This document shows, piece by piece, positions 63,501 through 64,000 of a DNA stretch of 64,000 bases. Each line of letters opens with the position of its first letter. Positions within the stretch are counted from its first letter, which is position 1. Under the pieces are notes generated by a model that saw only the letters and a program-made list of their open reading frames with translations, had not been told where the DNA came from and ran no database searches. Made by a program: the position numbers and the translations under genes. This DNA comes from Ectocarpus siliculosus. Lineage: Eukaryota; Sar; Phaeophyceae; Ectocarpales; Ectocarpaceae. The stretch is from the NCBI GenBank assembly GCA_000310025.1, contig FN649736.1:1036736-1100735 (forward strand), written 5' to 3'.

Positions 63501-64000
63501 TTGGTCCTGTCTCCTTCATCTATTGCACTCTGTAGAGATCGTCTTCGGCAGACGGAGGGACGTACGCATCGTTCTGGATGACGTCAAGTTGATAGTTCGT
63601 GCTTGATTCTTACGTTTTTCTAACCTCCCTGCGCGCATCCGTGCTTCTCCGTGGTTGGCAGTGAGGGCACCAAGAGTGCAGTCTTTGCGTTGGTTAATCG
63701 AAGGACGGTAGTGGCACGGTAGATATCGTGAAAGACGTCAAGGATAGTGTATCAGCATCGCTCGGATTGTTTGCCGTAGGTGTGGCGAGATATCGCACAG
63801 CATCAAGCGCTCCTCGACGTCTTACTCAAAACACTATTTGGTTATCGGGTAGGTTTACGAACACCTATCTATGTTGCGAAATGCCGGTTGCAGGTGTATC
63901 AAGTCATCCACGAGGGAGTCGTCAAGGCCGCGAAAAAGACGAACCTGGCACGGTTAGGGGTGGGCAAGAAGGACATTGACCGCGTGTTCGAGAGATTTGT
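48469..64000 (+). CDS. RCC1-propeller receptor-like protein kinase (3' end outside window)
   Basis: Inferred exons: 48469-48557 (tentative signal peptide), 51210-51281, 51875-52025, 52525-52665, 53313-53491, 54058-54140, 54634-54704, 55145-55308, 55751-56158, 57091-57352, 57903-58053, 59273-59383, 59754-59926, 60534-60608, 61303-61347, 61902-62018, 62317-62481, 62989-63060, 63367-63471, 63894 to the window end. Every junction has an AG acceptor and a GT donor (one GC) and keeps phase, giving about 913 codons. Order: hydrophobic leader, seven RCC1-like blades each with an HTC..KC(W/F)G Cys pair, an Asp/Glu-rich linker, one membrane span at about residues 542-564, a CCCRR stop-transfer, a helical region, then a kinase N-lobe with GSYSEVY and Lys in VVKAAKK. 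It should be a plasma-membrane receptor sensing something outside the cell. The ligand cannot be predicted. The kinase C-lobe lies beyond the window. Family assignments rest on motif recognition, not on a search. Confidence 0.82.
49000..51209. other. Long first intron of the RCC1 receptor kinase, with gap
   Basis: No exon recognised. It holds C and G runs at about 49192-49204, 50324-50337 and 50431-50447, a corrupted repeat H (50448-50573), the third gap, and another poly-G run after it. Confidence 0.5.
50574..50736. other. Assembly gap of 163 N
   Basis: The gap follows a poly-G tract at about 50431-50447 and a base-smeared copy of a dispersed repeat (50448-50573). It lies inside the predicted first intron of the RCC1 receptor kinase, and a missed exon could be hidden in it. 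Confidence 0.95.
51210..57352 (+). other. Seven-bladed RCC1-like ectodomain region (ten exons)
   Basis: The translated exons carry seven copies of the pattern HTC-x(6-9)-(L/V)xC(W/F)G-xNxxGQLGxGDTxxRG-MGDNLPxVDLGtGr. The seven HTC tripeptides fall at FHTC, SHTC, YHTC, HHTC, HHTC, WHTC and DHTC. Seven units match the canonical RCC1 beta-propeller. Most blades hold a Cys in HTC and a second in KCWG or KCFG, as expected for disulfide-stabilised extracellular blades. Intron positions repeat within the unit: three fall at HT|C in phase 2, others at GQ|LG or inside TG. Intracellular RCC1 proteins such as Ran GEF lack this regular Cys pair and a membrane span. Confidence 0.85.
57091..57352 (+). other. 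Acidic Asp/Glu linker exon after the propeller
   Basis: This exon finishes blade seven (KCWGLNASGQLGLEDT) and continues into a run with about 22 Asp within 30 residues (VVFDDDDDDNDDDD.., then EVVVEDDDDGD). It is joined in phase 0 to the membrane-span exon. It is therefore predicted to lie outside the membrane, directly beside it. GAC/GAT codons are mixed, so this is a coding tract and not a pure triplet microsatellite. Confidence 0.75.
57903..58053 (+). other. Single membrane span of the RCC1 receptor kinase
   Basis: The exon encodes EWIIAIALTAVAGAIFVVGI followed by MFLCCCRRLGRQ. That is one uninterrupted hydrophobic helix of about 22 residues ending in Cys and then Arg residues, a typical type I stop-transfer with the Arg-rich side in the cytosol. 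The acceptor is a C-rich tract ending CCCCAG and the donor is GCG|gtgagt in phase 1. Confidence 0.85.
58207..58278 (+). other. tRNA-like sequence (tRNA relic or SINE head)
   Basis: A pol III A-box-like tggtctagttgg and a perfect B-box-like ggttcgaatcc are spaced as in a tRNA, but the acceptor stem and most of the D and T stems do not pair. A second A-box-like tggcctagtggatagcgc follows at 58317 without a B box. It lies in the intron after the membrane-span exon. More likely a tRNA-derived SINE or pseudogene than a working tRNA. Confidence 0.45.
61509..61617 (+). repeat. Dispersed repeat H, copy in a receptor kinase intron
   Basis: Directly follows a poly-G run, as at 6822. Shares gccgtag, catccctacaaagccggg and the ttctcac(t/c)gga(c)cag block with copy 1. 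Located in the intron between the exons at 61303 and 61902. Confidence 0.8.
62590..62690 (+). repeat. Dispersed repeat T with telomere-like motif, copy 2
   Basis: ggggtaagggttacgggtta opens the copy and gcgtaggcagtcc closes it, as at 38093-38190. In an intron of the RCC1 receptor kinase. Confidence 0.75.
63367..64000 (+). other. Start of protein kinase domain (truncated by window)
   Basis: The first kinase exon ends GSYSE|gtatac. The next, from 63894, continues VYQVIHEGVVKAAKKTNLAR. The join gives a Gly-rich loop and beta 3 with Lys in AAKK at the usual spacing. Later catalytic motifs (HRD, DFG, APE) lie outside the window, so activity cannot be judged. Using the later possible donor at 63492 would insert seven residues and shift the apparent Lys to Gln. 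It fits the family less well. Confidence 0.75.

Overview
The window looks like nuclear DNA of a brown alga, most likely Ectocarpus-like. The reasons are very intron-rich genes with short GC-rich exons, T/C-rich acceptors, TTAGGG-like interstitial motifs and a high load of foldback and terminal-inverted-repeat elements. Species is inferred from gene style, not proven. There are three N gaps: 10308-10407, 21770-21869 and 50574-50736.

Layout. About 1-10.9 kb is a repeat field with no credible gene: degenerate copies of a composite unit of about 2.15 kb, small foldbacks and minisatellites, ending in a large inverted repeat around the first gap. From 12.04 to 16.46 kb lies a 4.4-kb element with ~400-bp terminal inverted repeats and a 13-bp flanking direct repeat, without a visible transposase. 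A 201-bp TA-flanked MITE follows at 16.8 kb, and 17.0-21.07 kb is gene-poor.

Three multi-exon genes were assembled by hand from acceptor/donor pairs with matching phase and from family motifs. (1) Minus strand, about 28.3 to 21.1 kb (N-terminus unresolved): a single-pass receptor-like protein kinase with a coiled-coil juxtamembrane region and all catalytic motifs. (2) Minus strand, about 47.5 to 31.3 kb, 22 exons, about 1054 residues: a PH-START-DUF1336 protein of the EDR2 type, with an unusual Gly-rich hydrophobic segment that appears to split the PH domain. (3) Plus strand, about 48.5 kb to beyond the window end: a receptor kinase with a seven-bladed RCC1-like ectodomain carrying a Cys pair per blade, an acidic linker, one membrane span, a helical-bundle-like cytoplasmic region and a kinase domain whose first two exons are in the window.

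Genes 2 and 3 are head to head, about 1 kb apart; gene 1 lies just downstream of gene 2 on the same strand. Two receptor kinases flanking a lipid-binding START protein could be a signalling neighbourhood, but that is inference. The RCC1-propeller receptor kinase is the most interesting system here. The second gap appears spurious: the sequence just left of it is a homopolymer-corrupted re-read of both flanks. All exon joins are inferred from sequence alone.
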